A program made the position numbers and the translations under genes. Shown one piece after another: positions 1 through 7,919 of a DNA stretch of 64,000 nucleotides; position 1 is the first letter of the stretch; each line of letters starts with the position of its first letter. The notes below the pieces were generated by a model. It had not been told where the DNA came from and did no database searches. It saw nothing but the letters and a program-made list of their open reading frames with translations. The stretch lies in contig JAVJOU010000001.1 of NCBI GenBank assembly GCA_040216635.1, forward strand, positions 124,001-188,000. The letters are read 5' to 3'. The stretch is from UBA1479 sp040216635 (GTDB lineage Bacteria; Pseudomonadota; Alphaproteobacteria; Rhodospirillales; Casp-alpha2).

Positions 1-1440
1 GCTCAGATGCCGAAGCAGAGGATGGTTGGGGGGCGCATGGTGGTGCTCGTGGTCATCGTCATCGTCGTGATGGTGGTCGCTGATGACGTCCACCGGCGGT
101 TGGCTGAAATATCCATGCAACACCACAGGCATTAGGTAGGCAATGTTCAGCAGAGACGATGCCATCAGGACGACCGTGAAGATCAACTGGTCGGCTTCGG
201 CCGCACCGAGCGCGAGATACCATTTCGACCACATGCCTCCCATGGGGGGCAGTCCGATCAGCGACATCGACGCCAGGAAGAAACAGAAGAAGGTCACGGG
301 CATCTTGCGTCCCAGACCCTTCATGTCGGAAATGTCGGTCTTGTGCGCGAATACGATGATGGCTCCCGCGCAGAAAAAGAGTGTGATCTTGCCGAACGCG
401 TGCATGGCGATATGCATGGACGACCCGAGGGCTGCCGTGTCATTCGCCAGCAATGCGCCGAGGACTACGTAACTCAGCTGGCTGACTGTGGAATAGGCGA
501 GTCGAAGTTTCAGATTGTCCTGGCGCAGCGCCACGATCGAGGCCGCGATGATGGTGAAGCCCGCGACATACAGCAGGAAATCCGTTCCGCTAGCTTCGTC
601 CAGGAAATCGATGCCGAAGATATAGACCACGACCTTGACGACCGAGAATACACCGGCCTTCACAACCGCAACCGCATGCAGCAGGGCCGAAACCGGTGTG
701 GGGGCGACCATGGCGGCCGGCAGCCAGCGGTGGAACGGCATCAGGGCCGCCTTGCCGATGCCGAAAGCGTAGAGTGCCAGCAGGACTGCCGTCATCGGCC
801 CCTGCAACTGGTCGGCGTTGAACACGCCTCCGAGGACGAAGTCGAGGGTCCCGGCGATCTGCCAGGTCCAGATCATGCCGAACAGCAGAAAGCCGATCGA
901 GGTCGACAGCAGAATACCCAGGTAGACCCTGCCGGACCGTTTGGCGTCTTCCGTGCCGTGATGGGCGACCAGCGGGAAGGTTGAAATCGACAGCACTTCG
1001 TAGAATACGAACAATGTCAGCATGTTGCCGGCCAAGGCGACGCCGATGGCGGAAGCGATGGCGATGGCGAAGAAGAAGAAGAACCGGGTCTGGTTTTCTT
1101 CGTGATGGCCGCGCATGTAACCGATGGCGTAAAGCGTCGTGATGATCCAAAGGAAGCTGGCGATCCCGGCGAAGATCATGCCGAGCGGTTCCAGCGTCAG
1201 CCGGATCGACAAGCCCGGCACCATGTCCAACAGCACGATATCCGGCCGCCCGCCCGCGGCGACGAGGGGATAAAGCTGCGTGACGACATAAAAAAGACAG
1301 ATCGCGGTGATCAGACTGGCGCCGTCGCGGGCATTTTCCCAACGGCCCAAGGCCAACACGGCGAAGGCCCCGATCACGGGCAGCACAAGCGCCAAGACCA
1401 TGACGTCGCCCGGCGACCATCCGGCGAAAATTCCGGTCAT
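1..1440 (-). CDS. Proton-conducting antiporter subunit, MnhD/NuoL-M-like (partial, 3' end beyond left edge)
   Basis: Integral membrane subunit of the complex I antiporter fold (Proton_antipo_M), expected to carry H+ or Na+ in an Mrp-type complex. Translation from the ATG at 1440 stays open for 480 codons to the window edge, so the C terminus is missing. Family motifs are visible: FHRWLPAAM, then APTPVSALLHAVAVVKAG, which marks the conserved Lys/His helices, and SYVVLG. Near the edge (bases about 40-78) the protein has a His/Asp-rich loop, HHHDDDDDHEHHH, not usual in this family. Its ATG overlaps the stop of the upstream mnhD gene (ATGA), indicating translational coupling. It may replace the NuoL-like half of MrpA, which is absent here. 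Family certain; exact subunit name uncertain. Confidence 0.85.
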   Translation of the reverse strand, partial: MTGIFAGWSPGDVMVLALVLPVIGAFAVLALGRWENARDGASLITAICLFYVVTQLYPLVAAGGRPDIVLLDMVPGLSIRLTLEPLGMIFAGIASFLWIITTLYAIGYMRGHHEENQTRFFFFFAIAIASAIGVALAGNMLTLFVFYEVLSISTFPLVAHHGTEDAKRSGRVYLGILLSTSIGFLLFGMIWTWQIAGTLDFVLGGVFNADQLQGPMTAVLLALYAFGIGKAALMPFHRWLPAAMVAPTPVSALLHAVAVVKAGVFSVVKVVVYIFGIDFLDEASGTDFLLYVAGFTIIAASIVALRQDNLKLRLAYSTVSQLSYVVLGALLANDTAALGSSMHIAMHAFGKITLFFCAGAIIVFAHKTDISDMKGLGRKMPVTFFCFFLASMSLIGLPPMGGMWSKWYLALGAAEADQLIFTVVLMASSLLNIAYLMPVVLHGYFSQPPVDVISDHHHDDDDDHEHHHAPPNHPLLRHLS

Positions 1441-2975
1441 GGTTTGCCTCCCGATGCGGGACCCATCAAAGCGTTGGCGGCCTCGCCCGCAAGGCGCAGG
1501 GTGGTGTCGCCGTCAATGCCGTACCAGACGGTGGCGGCGGCCAAAAGGATCATCGGGATCAGCATGGACAGGGGCGCTTCTTCTCTGAGCTTCGCGCCCT
1601 CGGGCGGGGCCTGTAGATAGGCGACCTCGACCACGCGCCAGACATAGACGATGGCCAGCAGCGACGAAAGCAATATCCCGGCGGCGATGTACCACCAGCC
1701 GAGTTCAAGCGATGCCTGCACCAACTGCCATTTGGAAATGAAGCCGACCGTCACGGGCGTGCCGATCAGTGACAAGCCGGCGACCAGGAAAACCGCCGTG
1801 GTCACGGGCATGCGTTTGCCGACGCCCGCAAGATCGTTCAGCTTGACCGATCCGATCACGTAGAACATGGCACCCAGGGCCATGAAGGCAGCGCCCTTCA
1901 TGACGGCGTGATTGAACAGGTGGACGATGCCGCCGGTCAGTCCCGCTGTCGTGGCCAATCCGATGCCCAGCACCATGTAGCCGACCTGTGACACGCTGGA
2001 ATAGGCCAGCATGCGTTTCACGTCGGTCTGGAAGATGGCGACGAAGGCGCCTGCGAACATACCGGCGATGGCCAGCACGATCAGCATCAGGTTGATGTCG
2101 GTTGCCGCGAACAGGTCCGTTCCGCCGAATACGGTGAAGACAAGACGCAGCAGGGCATAGATCGCGACCTTGGTCGCCGTCGACGCCAGGAAGACCGTGA
2201 CGGCCGAAGGGGCGAAGGCATAGGCGTTGGGCAGCCAAGTGTGCAGCGGGAACATGGCCAGTTTCAGGCCCAGGCCGACGACGACGAAGGCAAAGGCCGC
2301 CAATACCGTGCGCGTATGATCGACGGCCGGCAGCAGCGTCGCCAAATCGGCCATGTTGAGCGAGCCGGTCATCATGTACATCATGCCGACGCCGATGATG
2401 TAGAACGTCGCCCCCAACGTGCCCATGATCAGATAGCGGTAGGACGCGGTCAGCGCACGGCGGTTGCCGCCCAGGCTGATCAGCACGTAGCTCGACAAGG
2501 ACGAGATTTCCAGGAATACGAACAGATTGAACGCATCCGCCGTGGTGGTGATGCCCAACAGGCCCGTCAGGCACAGCATGTACATCAGGTAGAACAGATA
2601 GATGCGCGGCTGCGGCACCTCTTTTTCCACGCTGGCCTTGGCATAGGGCAGGGTGATGGCACCGATCGCGGTGACGATGACCAGAACCAGCGCGTTGGCG
2701 GCGTCGATGCGGTATTCGATCCCCCAGGGCGCGGGCCAGCTGCCGAGTTCGTAAATGATCAGGCCGCTGATCAGGACCTTGCCCAGCAACACCAAGGCGA
2801 TGAAGAAGGTGATCCAGGTGACGATGGTTGCCCAGATCCAGCTGAGTTTCGCGTTGCGCAGCAATACGCAAACCGGCGCGCATAACAGCGGCACCACGAC
2901 CTGCAGGATCGGCAGATGGGGTTCGATCGCGGCGGCAAAGGGCAGCGACAGGAAGAAGGCGTAGAATGTGGTCAC
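1437..2975 (-). CDS. mnhD: Monovalent cation/H+ antiporter subunit D (MnhD/MrpD)
   Basis: A 512-residue polytopic membrane protein of the MrpD/NuoN-like family, the length expected for MrpD. HTWLPNAYAFAPSAVTVFLA followed by TKVAIYALLRL is the conserved antiporter core. KRMLAYSSVSQVGYMVLGIG is the second family signature. It lies in the middle of the Mrp-like cluster, overlaps mnhC upstream by 4 bases and the second D-like gene downstream by 4 bases. It probably forms one of the two proton or sodium paths of the complex in the inner membrane. Subunit assignment rests on order (after a NuoK-like C subunit) and on motif similarity. Confidence 0.9.
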   Translation of the reverse strand: MTTFYAFFLSLPFAAAIEPHLPILQVVVPLLCAPVCVLLRNAKLSWIWATIVTWITFFIALVLLGKVLISGLIIYELGSWPAPWGIEYRIDAANALVLVIVTAIGAITLPYAKASVEKEVPQPRIYLFYLMYMLCLTGLLGITTTADAFNLFVFLEISSLSSYVLISLGGNRRALTASYRYLIMGTLGATFYIIGVGMMYMMTGSLNMADLATLLPAVDHTRTVLAAFAFVVVGLGLKLAMFPLHTWLPNAYAFAPSAVTVFLASTATKVAIYALLRLVFTVFGGTDLFAATDINLMLIVLAIAGMFAGAFVAIFQTDVKRMLAYSSVSQVGYMVLGIGLATTAGLTGGIVHLFNHAVMKGAAFMALGAMFYVIGSVKLNDLAGVGKRMPVTTAVFLVAGLSLIGTPVTVGFISKWQLVQASLELGWWYIAAGILLSSLLAIVYVWRVVEVAYLQAPPEGAKLREEAPLSMLIPMILLAAATVWYGIDGDTTLRLAGEAANALMGPASGGKP

Positions 2976-3403
2976 GCGTCTTCCTCCTCTTCGACAGCCT
3001 GGATCTCGTCATCTTCGATCGTGTCGTAGGCATCCCGTATACGCACGACCAAGGCCAGGCCAAGCGCCGTCGTGGCCACGCCGACCACGATTGCGGTCAG
3101 GATCAGGACATGGGGCAGGGGGTTGGAATAGGCCGTGATGCCATCGGCCAGGATCGGCGCAGTTCCGCCGGAAACCTTGGCCATCAGGATGTAGAAAAGG
3201 AACACCGATACCTGAAACACGTTCAGGCCGACGATCTTCTTCACCAGATTGTCGTGGGAAATGACGATGTAGAAGCCGATCATCATCAGAGCAATGACCA
3301 TCCAATAACCGAACAGGCCGGGCGAGCCGGGACCGCCCATGAAGGCTTCGAACCCGAGCCACAGGTCATAAAGGGGTTGGAACGCGTCGACTATTCCCTG
3401 CAT
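2972..3403 (-). CDS. mnhC: Na+/H+ antiporter subunit C (MnhC, NuoK-like)
   Basis: A 143-residue protein with three predicted membrane helices, in the NuoK/MrpC family. The segment KKIVGLNVFQVSVFLFYILM with a following SGGTAPIL is characteristic of MrpC. The C terminus is very acidic (AVEEEEDA). The ATG at 3403 follows the mnhB stop after 3 bases, and its stop overlaps the mnhD start. In Mrp complexes this subunit packs against MrpD as NuoK does against NuoN. Confidence 0.9.
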   Translation of the reverse strand: MQGIVDAFQPLYDLWLGFEAFMGGPGSPGLFGYWMVIALMMIGFYIVISHDNLVKKIVGLNVFQVSVFLFYILMAKVSGGTAPILADGITAYSNPLPHVLILTAIVVGVATTALGLALVVRIRDAYDTIEDDEIQAVEEEEDA

Positions 3404-3406
3404 CCG

Positions 3407-3832
3407 TCAGCCCCTGCCTCTGTGGCCGGCGAACACGTTAAAGATCGTGATCATGGAGGCCGCGACCGTGATGCCGACACCCAGTTCGACGATCAGGATA
3501 CCGTAGTGCTGTCCGTGCAAGGGGTCATGCGCCAGCACGTTGTAATCCAGATAATTTCCGCCCAGTAAAAGCCCCGCGACGCCGGTCAATCCATAGGTCA
3601 GCACGCCGACCACCAACAGCAGGCGCGTCGCCCAGGGCGGGAGCACTTTCTTGACTGTCTCGACACCGAACAGGATGGCGTAAAGGATAAAGCCCGCGCC
3701 GAAGATGACGCCTGCCTGGAATCCGCCGCCGGGCCCGAAATCGCCATGGAACTGAACATAAAGCGCGAACAACAGGATCGGCGGAATCAGAAACTTGGAA
3801 ACGACGCGGAGAACGACCTTGCGATGCATCAT
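3407..3832 (-). CDS. mnhB: MnhB-domain antiporter subunit
   Basis: A 141-residue membrane protein of the MnhB family. The hallmark FHGDFGPGGGFQAGVIFGAG is present at about residues 28-47, after a first helix that starts PPILLFALY. The gene overlaps the upstream MbhD/E-like gene by 4 bases and precedes mnhC, the usual B-C-D order. It is needed for assembly of Mrp-type antiporters. Length matches MrpB; no defects seen. Confidence 0.9.
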   Translation of the reverse strand: MMHRKVVLRVVSKFLIPPILLFALYVQFHGDFGPGGGFQAGVIFGAGFILYAILFGVETVKKVLPPWATRLLLVVGVLTYGLTGVAGLLLGGNYLDYNVLAHDPLHGQHYGILIVELGVGITVAASMITIFNVFAGHRGRG

Positions 3833-4419
3833 GATGCATTCTCCTTGGCCGGCGAATTGTTCTCATCCGCTTCCTCGTCCTCGCGCCGGCGCCGTGCGGC
3901 GCGGCCCATGATGGCCAACACGCCGGTAGCGGCGGTGAAGATCACGAAGACCTCGCCCAGCGTATCGAAGCTCCGGTAGCTGGCCAGCACGCTGGTCACG
4001 ACATTGGGCATGCCGACTTCCTCGGCCGATTTTCCCAGGTAGCGCGGTGCCACATGATGGTGGATCGGGGCGATCTTGTCGCCGTATCGCGGCATGTCGA
4101 AGGTGCCGTAAACCAGCACCGCGCCGGTCAGCGTGACGACAAGGAACGCGGCCGTGCTCTTGGCCTTGCCGGCGCCCAGTTTTTCCTGCCGCGTGGTCAG
4201 GGCCAGGGTGCCCAGCATCAGCACGGTGGAAATGCCCGCCCCCACGGCGGCTTCGGTAAAGGCCACGTCGACCGCGTCCAGCACCACATAGATCGCTGCA
4301 CCGGTCAGCGAGAAGATGCCAGACAGCATGGAGACAGCGAACAGATCACGGATGCGCGCGATGGCCAGCGCTATGGCGCCCATGATCAGCATCAGCACGA
4401 TGATCGTGATGTTTTCTAT
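3829..4419 (-). CDS. MbhD/MbhE-like protein (equivalent of MrpA C-terminal region)
   Basis: About 196 residues with an N-terminal DUF4040/MbhD-like domain (residues 1-80, containing FTEAAVGAGISTVLMLGTLA) and an MbhE-like helix pair ending at an acidic-basic tail RRRREDEEADENNS. In bacterial group 1 Mrp these domains are fused to the end of MrpA; here they are a free gene, as in Mbh/Mbx-type and some alphaproteobacterial clusters. The start is unusual: no ATG occurs in the right place. GGGGAGG at about 4426-4432 lies six bases before an in-frame ATA (4417-4419) that overlaps the mnhG stop. A later GTG (4398) would cut into the first helix; an ATG 312 bases upstream would overlap all of mnhG. 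Confidence 0.8.
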   Translation of the reverse strand: MENITIIVLMLIMGAIALAIARIRDLFAVSMLSGIFSLTGAAIYVVLDAVDVAFTEAAVGAGISTVLMLGTLALTTRQEKLGAGKAKSTAAFLVVTLTGAVLVYGTFDMPRYGDKIAPIHHHVAPRYLGKSAEEVGMPNVVTSVLASYRSFDTLGEVFVIFTAATGVLAIMGRAARRRREDEEADENNSPAKENAS

Positions 4420-4760
4420 GACCGGCCTCCCCGGCTGAGAGCCGTGCTCTTTTCTTCGTCCACCTTGGGCGTGACACCGGCGTTCAGGCAAGCCCGGGCC
4501 AATGCATGGGTCGCGGTGGGGGAGGTGAAAAAGATGAAGGCCAGGATCAGGGCGAGCTTGATCGTGACGATGGACAATCCGGCCTGAAACATCAGGCCGA
4601 CCAGAATCAGCTCGCAGCCCAGGGTATCGATCACGCCGGCCGGATGCATGCGCGCGAACACATCGGGCATGGTGATCATGCCGACGCCGCCGATGATCAG
4701 CAGCAGACAGCCGGGGATGACGAACAGCCAAGTCAGAATATCAAAGAGGATCGGGTCCAT
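4416..4760 (-). CDS. mnhG: Na+/H+ antiporter subunit G (MnhG)
   Basis: A 114-residue, three-helix protein of the MnhG/PhaG family. GGVGMITMPDVFARMHPAG is the diagnostic stretch (family pattern G..R..D.y.R.HA). Starts at the ATG at 4760, sharing its first base with the last base of the mnhF stop. Its stop overlaps the likely start of the MbhD/E-like gene. Small helper subunit of the membrane antiporter. Confidence 0.9.
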   Translation of the reverse strand: MDPILFDILTWLFVIPGCLLLIIGGVGMITMPDVFARMHPAGVIDTLGCELILVGLMFQAGLSIVTIKLALILAFIFFTSPTATHALARACLNAGVTPKVDEEKSTALSRGGRS

Positions 4761-5056
4761 CAGATGTCTCCCGCATCCGGGCCGGGGGGTTCTTCCCCGT
4801 GTCCCATGTCCTGGAACTTGATGAACTTGGTTACGGCGATGGTGCCGATGAAGTTGATCAGCGCGTAGACCAGCGCCAGATCGAGGAATTCAGGCCGTCC
4901 CTGCAAAAAGCCGACGACGGCGATCAGCAGCACGGTCAGGGTTCCGAACGCGTTGACCGCGAGGATCCGGTCGAACACGGTCGGGCCCTTGAGGGCTCGT
5001 ACCATAACCAGGACCATGGTGACCAGAACGGCCAATGTGGCGGCGGCGAAGCTCAT
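4760..5056 (-). CDS. mnhF: Na+/H+ antiporter subunit F (MnhF)
   Basis: A 98-residue membrane protein of the MnhF/PhaF family, with VRALKGPTVFDRILAVNAFG as the family signature and three predicted helices. I chose the ATG at 5056 instead of one nine codons upstream, because the upstream one lies inside mnhE and adds a charged extension (RRKRTAD) before the first helix. With this start the gene begins 4 bases after mnhE ends. It ends in a Gly/Glu/Pro-rich cytoplasmic tail. Confidence 0.87.
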   Translation of the reverse strand: MSFAAATLAVLVTMVLVMVRALKGPTVFDRILAVNAFGTLTVLLIAVVGFLQGRPEFLDLALVYALINFIGTIAVTKFIKFQDMGHGEEPPGPDAGDI

Positions 5057-5060
5057 GGGA

Positions 5061-5549
5061 TCAGCGGTCCTCTTCCGGCGCACCTTCGACGGCGGTGCAG
5101 CGGCGATCCATTTCGCCGGTCTTCAAGCCGTCGACCGCTCCCCGGGTCAGGGCATGGACGGTCATTACCCCGTCTTCGACGGCGAGCGTCACCGTGCCCG
5201 GTGTCAGCGTGATCGAATTGGCATAGATCACATGGCCCAGTTCGGTTTTTTGCGTCGCCTTGGTGCGGATGACGGTGGTGTGGACTCGGCCTTTCGGCGA
5301 CAGGATCGCCTTGACCACGTCGATATTGGCCATGACGATTTCCTTGCCCAGCCAGGGCATATAGGTGATCCATCGCCAGGTTACGTGGATGGGGTGGCCT
5401 TCGTGATCGACCACGTCCATGCGCATGGCGATAAAAACGACAAGGGCGACGGACAGGGCGCCGAACGCGAGAATCAAGGGCAGGGTGAAGCCGGAAAGCA
5501 ACCACCACAGAGCGGCAAGGCCGATGCTAAGGCTGAGTGCGTGAAGCAC
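5061..5549 (-). CDS. mnhE: Na+/H+ antiporter subunit E (MnhE), first gene of the cluster
   Basis: A 162-residue protein of the MnhE family: two N-terminal membrane segments, then a cytoplasmic domain with the typical EIVMANIDVVKAILSP motif and TLTPGTVTLAVEDG. It is the promoter-proximal gene of the minus-strand operon E-F-G-(MbhD/E)-B-C-D-D'. The 221-base interval to the divergent DUF192 gene must hold the operon promoter. Length is that of typical MrpE. Confidence 0.9.
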   Translation of the reverse strand: MLHALSLSIGLAALWWLLSGFTLPLILAFGALSVALVVFIAMRMDVVDHEGHPIHVTWRWITYMPWLGKEIVMANIDVVKAILSPKGRVHTTVIRTKATQKTELGHVIYANSITLTPGTVTLAVEDGVMTVHALTRGAVDGLKTGEMDRRCTAVEGAPEEDR

Positions 5550-5770
5550 CTGGATGTTCCCCCGTTTTCCCCAATCTGGTGCCGCCGCCGAGTTTGCGGC
5601 GTCACGCGACGCTGGATGAGCCGAAGCTCAGATATATCATCCAAAGCCATCGACGTGGCAACAATTTCGTCATAATTTTCAATAATTACAAGGGCGTTGC
5701 TCTTGGTATACCAGAGGGCCGTATTTCTTTTGGAAAGTCAGGCGATTATGACGATGGGACGAAACGCGGG

Positions 5771-6265
5771 ATGAGATTTCAGGCAAACCGATTGATCAAT
5801 TTCAGCCGTCGAATGGTTCTGGGGGCGCTCGTCGGGGCGGCGATTCTGTGGATTAATCCGCTTTCGGCGGCGGAACCCGCGGTCACGTTCGGCAAATCCA
5901 GCGCCGTCGTGAAAACGGCCGGCGGCGACCACCGGTTCACGGTCGAGATGGCGGTGACGGACGCCCAACGCTCGCTCGGCCTGATGTTTCGCCGGGAACT
6001 GGCGCCCGACCACGGCATGCTGTTCGATTTTCAGCGACCCACCTATATCTCTATGTGGATGAGGAACACTTATATCTCCCTGGATATGCTGTTCATCGGA
6101 ACGGACGGCCGGATCAATTACATTCGCGAATACGCGACGCCCCATTCTCAGGAAACCATCGAAGCGCCGGGCCGGAACCGCGCGGTTTTGGAGCTTGCGG
6201 CCGGAACCGTGGCGCGCCTGAATATTCGCGTGGGCGATCACGTACAGCATGCCATGTTTCAATGA
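5771..6265 (+). CDS. DUF192 family exported protein
   Basis: A 164-residue secreted or periplasmic protein of the DUF192 family, function not established. Residues 1-37 form a signal sequence with a twin-arginine-like SRRMVLGALVG and a likely cleavage after PLSA-A. The domain shows ERS/QRSLGLMFRREL, GMLFDF, MWMRNTYISLDMLFI and VLELAAG, the usual DUF192 landmarks. The start at 5771 is preferred because the longer frame upstream (from 5537) crosses AT-rich non-coding sequence. It is divergent from the antiporter operon and 72 bases before tRNA-Pro. Whether export is Sec or Tat cannot be decided by eye. Confidence 0.88.
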   Translation: MRFQANRLINFSRRMVLGALVGAAILWINPLSAAEPAVTFGKSSAVVKTAGGDHRFTVEMAVTDAQRSLGLMFRRELAPDHGMLFDFQRPTYISMWMRNTYISLDMLFIGTDGRINYIREYATPHSQETIEAPGRNRAVLELAAGTVARLNIRVGDHVQHAMFQ

Positions 6266-6337
6266 TGCCGCTGCCGGGGCATAGCGGTCACGCCGCGCTT
6301 GCCATAAGCAGGCTTAAATCATAGGTTTCCCCCGCAT

Positions 6338-6414
6338 CGGGGCGTAGCTCAGCCTGGTAGAGTGCGTGCTTTGGGAGCACGATGTCGCTGGTTCGAATCC
6401 AGTCGCCCCGACCA
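6338..6414 (+). tRNA. tRNA-Pro (anticodon TGG)
   Basis: A 77-base cloverleaf: acceptor stem CGGGGCG pairs with CGCCCCG, D-arm GCTC...GAGT, anticodon loop TTTGGGA with anticodon TGG, T-arm GCTGGTTCGAATCCAGT, and an encoded ACCA end. Confidence 0.97.
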
Positions 6415-6549
6415 ATATGCAGAGGGCAGGATCGCAATACCCGTTAACCTGCCGGTTGACGGATGCGGTCCAAGGCCTCCATAGAGAAAGAAGTGTCGAA
6501 CACGCCTGTTCGGGTCGAGCAGGGGATGTCTGGAAGGGATAACAGGCAG

Positions 6550-6858
6550 ATGAGCGAAGCGCGCATTTTTCAACCGGCCAAGAACGCCATGCAGTCCGGT
6601 CGCGGCAAGACCCGCCGGTGGATTCTTGAATACGAGCCCGCGGAGGCCCGCGTTGCGGACCCGCTGATGGGCTGGATCGGTTCCGGCGATACCAAGGGTC
6701 AATTGCGGTTGAAGTTCGACAGCAAGGAAGAAGCCGTCGACTACGCCAAGAAGAACGGTCTGATCTATCGTGTGATCGAGCCGAAATCCCGCACGGTGAA
6801 GCCCAAGAACTATTCCGACAACTTCGCCTTCAACAGAGTGGGTGTGTGGACCCACTGA
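6550..6858 (+). CDS. NDUFS4-like complex I accessory subunit (ETC complex I subunit conserved region)
   Basis: About 102 residues, homologous to the mitochondrial 18 kDa NDUFS4 subunit of NADH:ubiquinone oxidoreductase, which occurs in alphaproteobacteria but not in E. coli. Visible family features: ARIFQPAKNAMQSG at the start, WILEYEP, DPLMGWIGSGDT, LKFDSKEEAVDYAKKNG and the final KSYSDNF-like KNYSDNFAFNRVGVWTH. The ATG at 6550 is chosen because the family's own N terminus begins there; the frame stays open 29 codons upstream. It sits between two tRNA genes, about 40 kb from the nuo operon. Confidence 0.9.
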   Translation: MSEARIFQPAKNAMQSGRGKTRRWILEYEPAEARVADPLMGWIGSGDTKGQLRLKFDSKEEAVDYAKKNGLIYRVIEPKSRTVKPKNYSDNFAFNRVGVWTH

Positions 6859-6903
6859 TTTCGGGCTGCGCCGGGCCGTGTCTCCGGCGCGTTGTCCGCC
6901 GGG

Positions 6904-6980
6904 GACTCCGTAGCTCAACTGGATAGAGCAGCTGCCTTCTAAGCAGCAGGTTGCAGGTTCGAGTCCTGCCGGGGTCGCCA
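6904..6980 (+). tRNA. tRNA-Arg (anticodon TCT)
   Basis: A 77-base cloverleaf: acceptor GACTCCG pairs with CGGGGTC (one G-T wobble), D-arm GCTCAACTGGATAGAGC, anticodon stem GCTGC/GCAGC around loop CTTCTAA with anticodon TCT, T-loop TTCGAGT, and encoded GCCA end. Confidence 0.97.
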
Positions 6981-7071
6981 ATTATATCAATGACATAGAT
7001 GGATGTTTGATGCCGTCGGGGAACCGATGCCCGTCAATGGCTGGAAGATGATTTTTGAGGAGTAACCCGCG

Positions 7072-7437
7072 GTGAGCTTGAAACGCATGGTTCTGCAACT
7101 GGGGCAGGGCACCGATATCCACGGTGCGGACAGCACCAAGGCCGCCGAGCGCGCCGTGCGGGATGCGCTGTGGCGTAATTTTCTGCAGATCGCCGATGCC
7201 TTGGGGCAGCCGCGCGACAACATGGTCATCGAAGTGACCATCGGTGCGCCCCGTCCCGAGACCATCGACAAGGCTGCCGTCGCGGCCGTATTCCCATACG
7301 GCCAAGTCAGCGTGACATGTGAAGCGGGGGGCTTGGAAATCGAGACACCGGACGGCAAGGATTCAACCTTACTGGCGCATGCGGCCGTCGTGGTCCGCAT
7401 GGAGGTTTCGGACGACGTTCTGGGGGATGTCCAATGA
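7072..7437 (+). CDS. Lin0512 family protein, copy 1 (conserved motif intact)
   Basis: A 121-residue soluble protein of the Lin0512 family (TIGR02058-type), function unknown. The one family-wide conserved motif, GxGxDxHG, is present as GQGTDIHG at residues 11-18. It starts at GTG 7072, preceded by GAGGAGT about 7 bases away. Its stop overlaps the start of a second Lin0512 gene (ATGA), so the two are translationally coupled and probably form a heteromer. tRNA-Arg lies 91 bases upstream. Confidence 0.85.
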   Translation: MSLKRMVLQLGQGTDIHGADSTKAAERAVRDALWRNFLQIADALGQPRDNMVIEVTIGAPRPETIDKAAVAAVFPYGQVSVTCEAGGLEIETPDGKDSTLLAHAAVVVRMEVSDDVLGDVQ

Positions 7438-7799
7438 GTGAAAAACTGGATCGCGTGATTTTAGAAATGGGGTCCGGCGTCTCTCTGCGCGGGGGCAATT
7501 ACACGAAAGCCGCGTGCCGCGCCGTCGATGATGCCATTCATCATTCAAGCCTGTCGTTCATGCGCGAATTGGGCGGGGACCCGGATACCGAGATGACGGT
7601 CGAGGTGACGATCGGCGTCCAGGACCCGTCGGCGGTCGATACCGAAGCGGTGAAGGCCATGCTGCCGCACGGCAAAGCATCTGTCCGTGTCGTCAAAGGG
7701 GGGCTGAATGTTCCCTATCCAGAGCGCGGATACGAAACCGTCATTGCAAGTGCCGCGGTCGCGGCATTTGCCGATATGTCGCGCTACAGGGCTTCTTAA
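7434..7799 (+). CDS. Lin0512 family protein, copy 2 (degenerate motif)
   Basis: Also 121 residues, clearly paralogous to the preceding gene: same length, same layout (xLxMGxGxxLxGxxxTKAAxRAVxDA, later EVTIGxxxPxxxD). In place of GxGxDxHG it has GSGVSLRG, so the conserved Asp and His are replaced by Ser and Arg. If the motif is catalytic or metal-binding, this copy is probably a structural partner. The gene overlaps copy 1 by 4 bases. Confidence 0.83.
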   Translation: MSEKLDRVILEMGSGVSLRGGNYTKAACRAVDDAIHHSSLSFMRELGGDPDTEMTVEVTIGVQDPSAVDTEAVKAMLPHGKASVRVVKGGLNVPYPERGYETVIASAAVAAFADMSRYRAS

Positions 7800-7873
7800 A
7801 GGCGGGATTGTCGGGATGTAGTGGTAACGCCGGTACGTTCTGTTCTAAATATTTGAAATTGCATATAAACAGA

Positions 7874-7897
7874 CCCGCACCCGATACCGGGTGCGGG
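7874..7897 (-). terminator. Strong hairpin between convergent genes, likely terminator
   Basis: CCCGCACCCG (7874-7883), loop ATAC, CGGGTGCGGG: a perfect 10-bp stem. On the minus strand it is followed by TCTGTTTATATG, moderately U-rich, so it best fits termination of the NIPSNAP gene; it may serve the Lin0512 pair as well. Confidence 0.65.
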
Positions 7898-7919
7898 CCG
7901 ATGTGCGTTGTTACCTGGG

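Noticed and set aside
6349..6981. A 210-codon minus-strand frame
   Set aside because: It runs through two tRNA genes and the NDUFS4-like gene in antisense. Its ends read as reversed tRNA sequence, a common false call.
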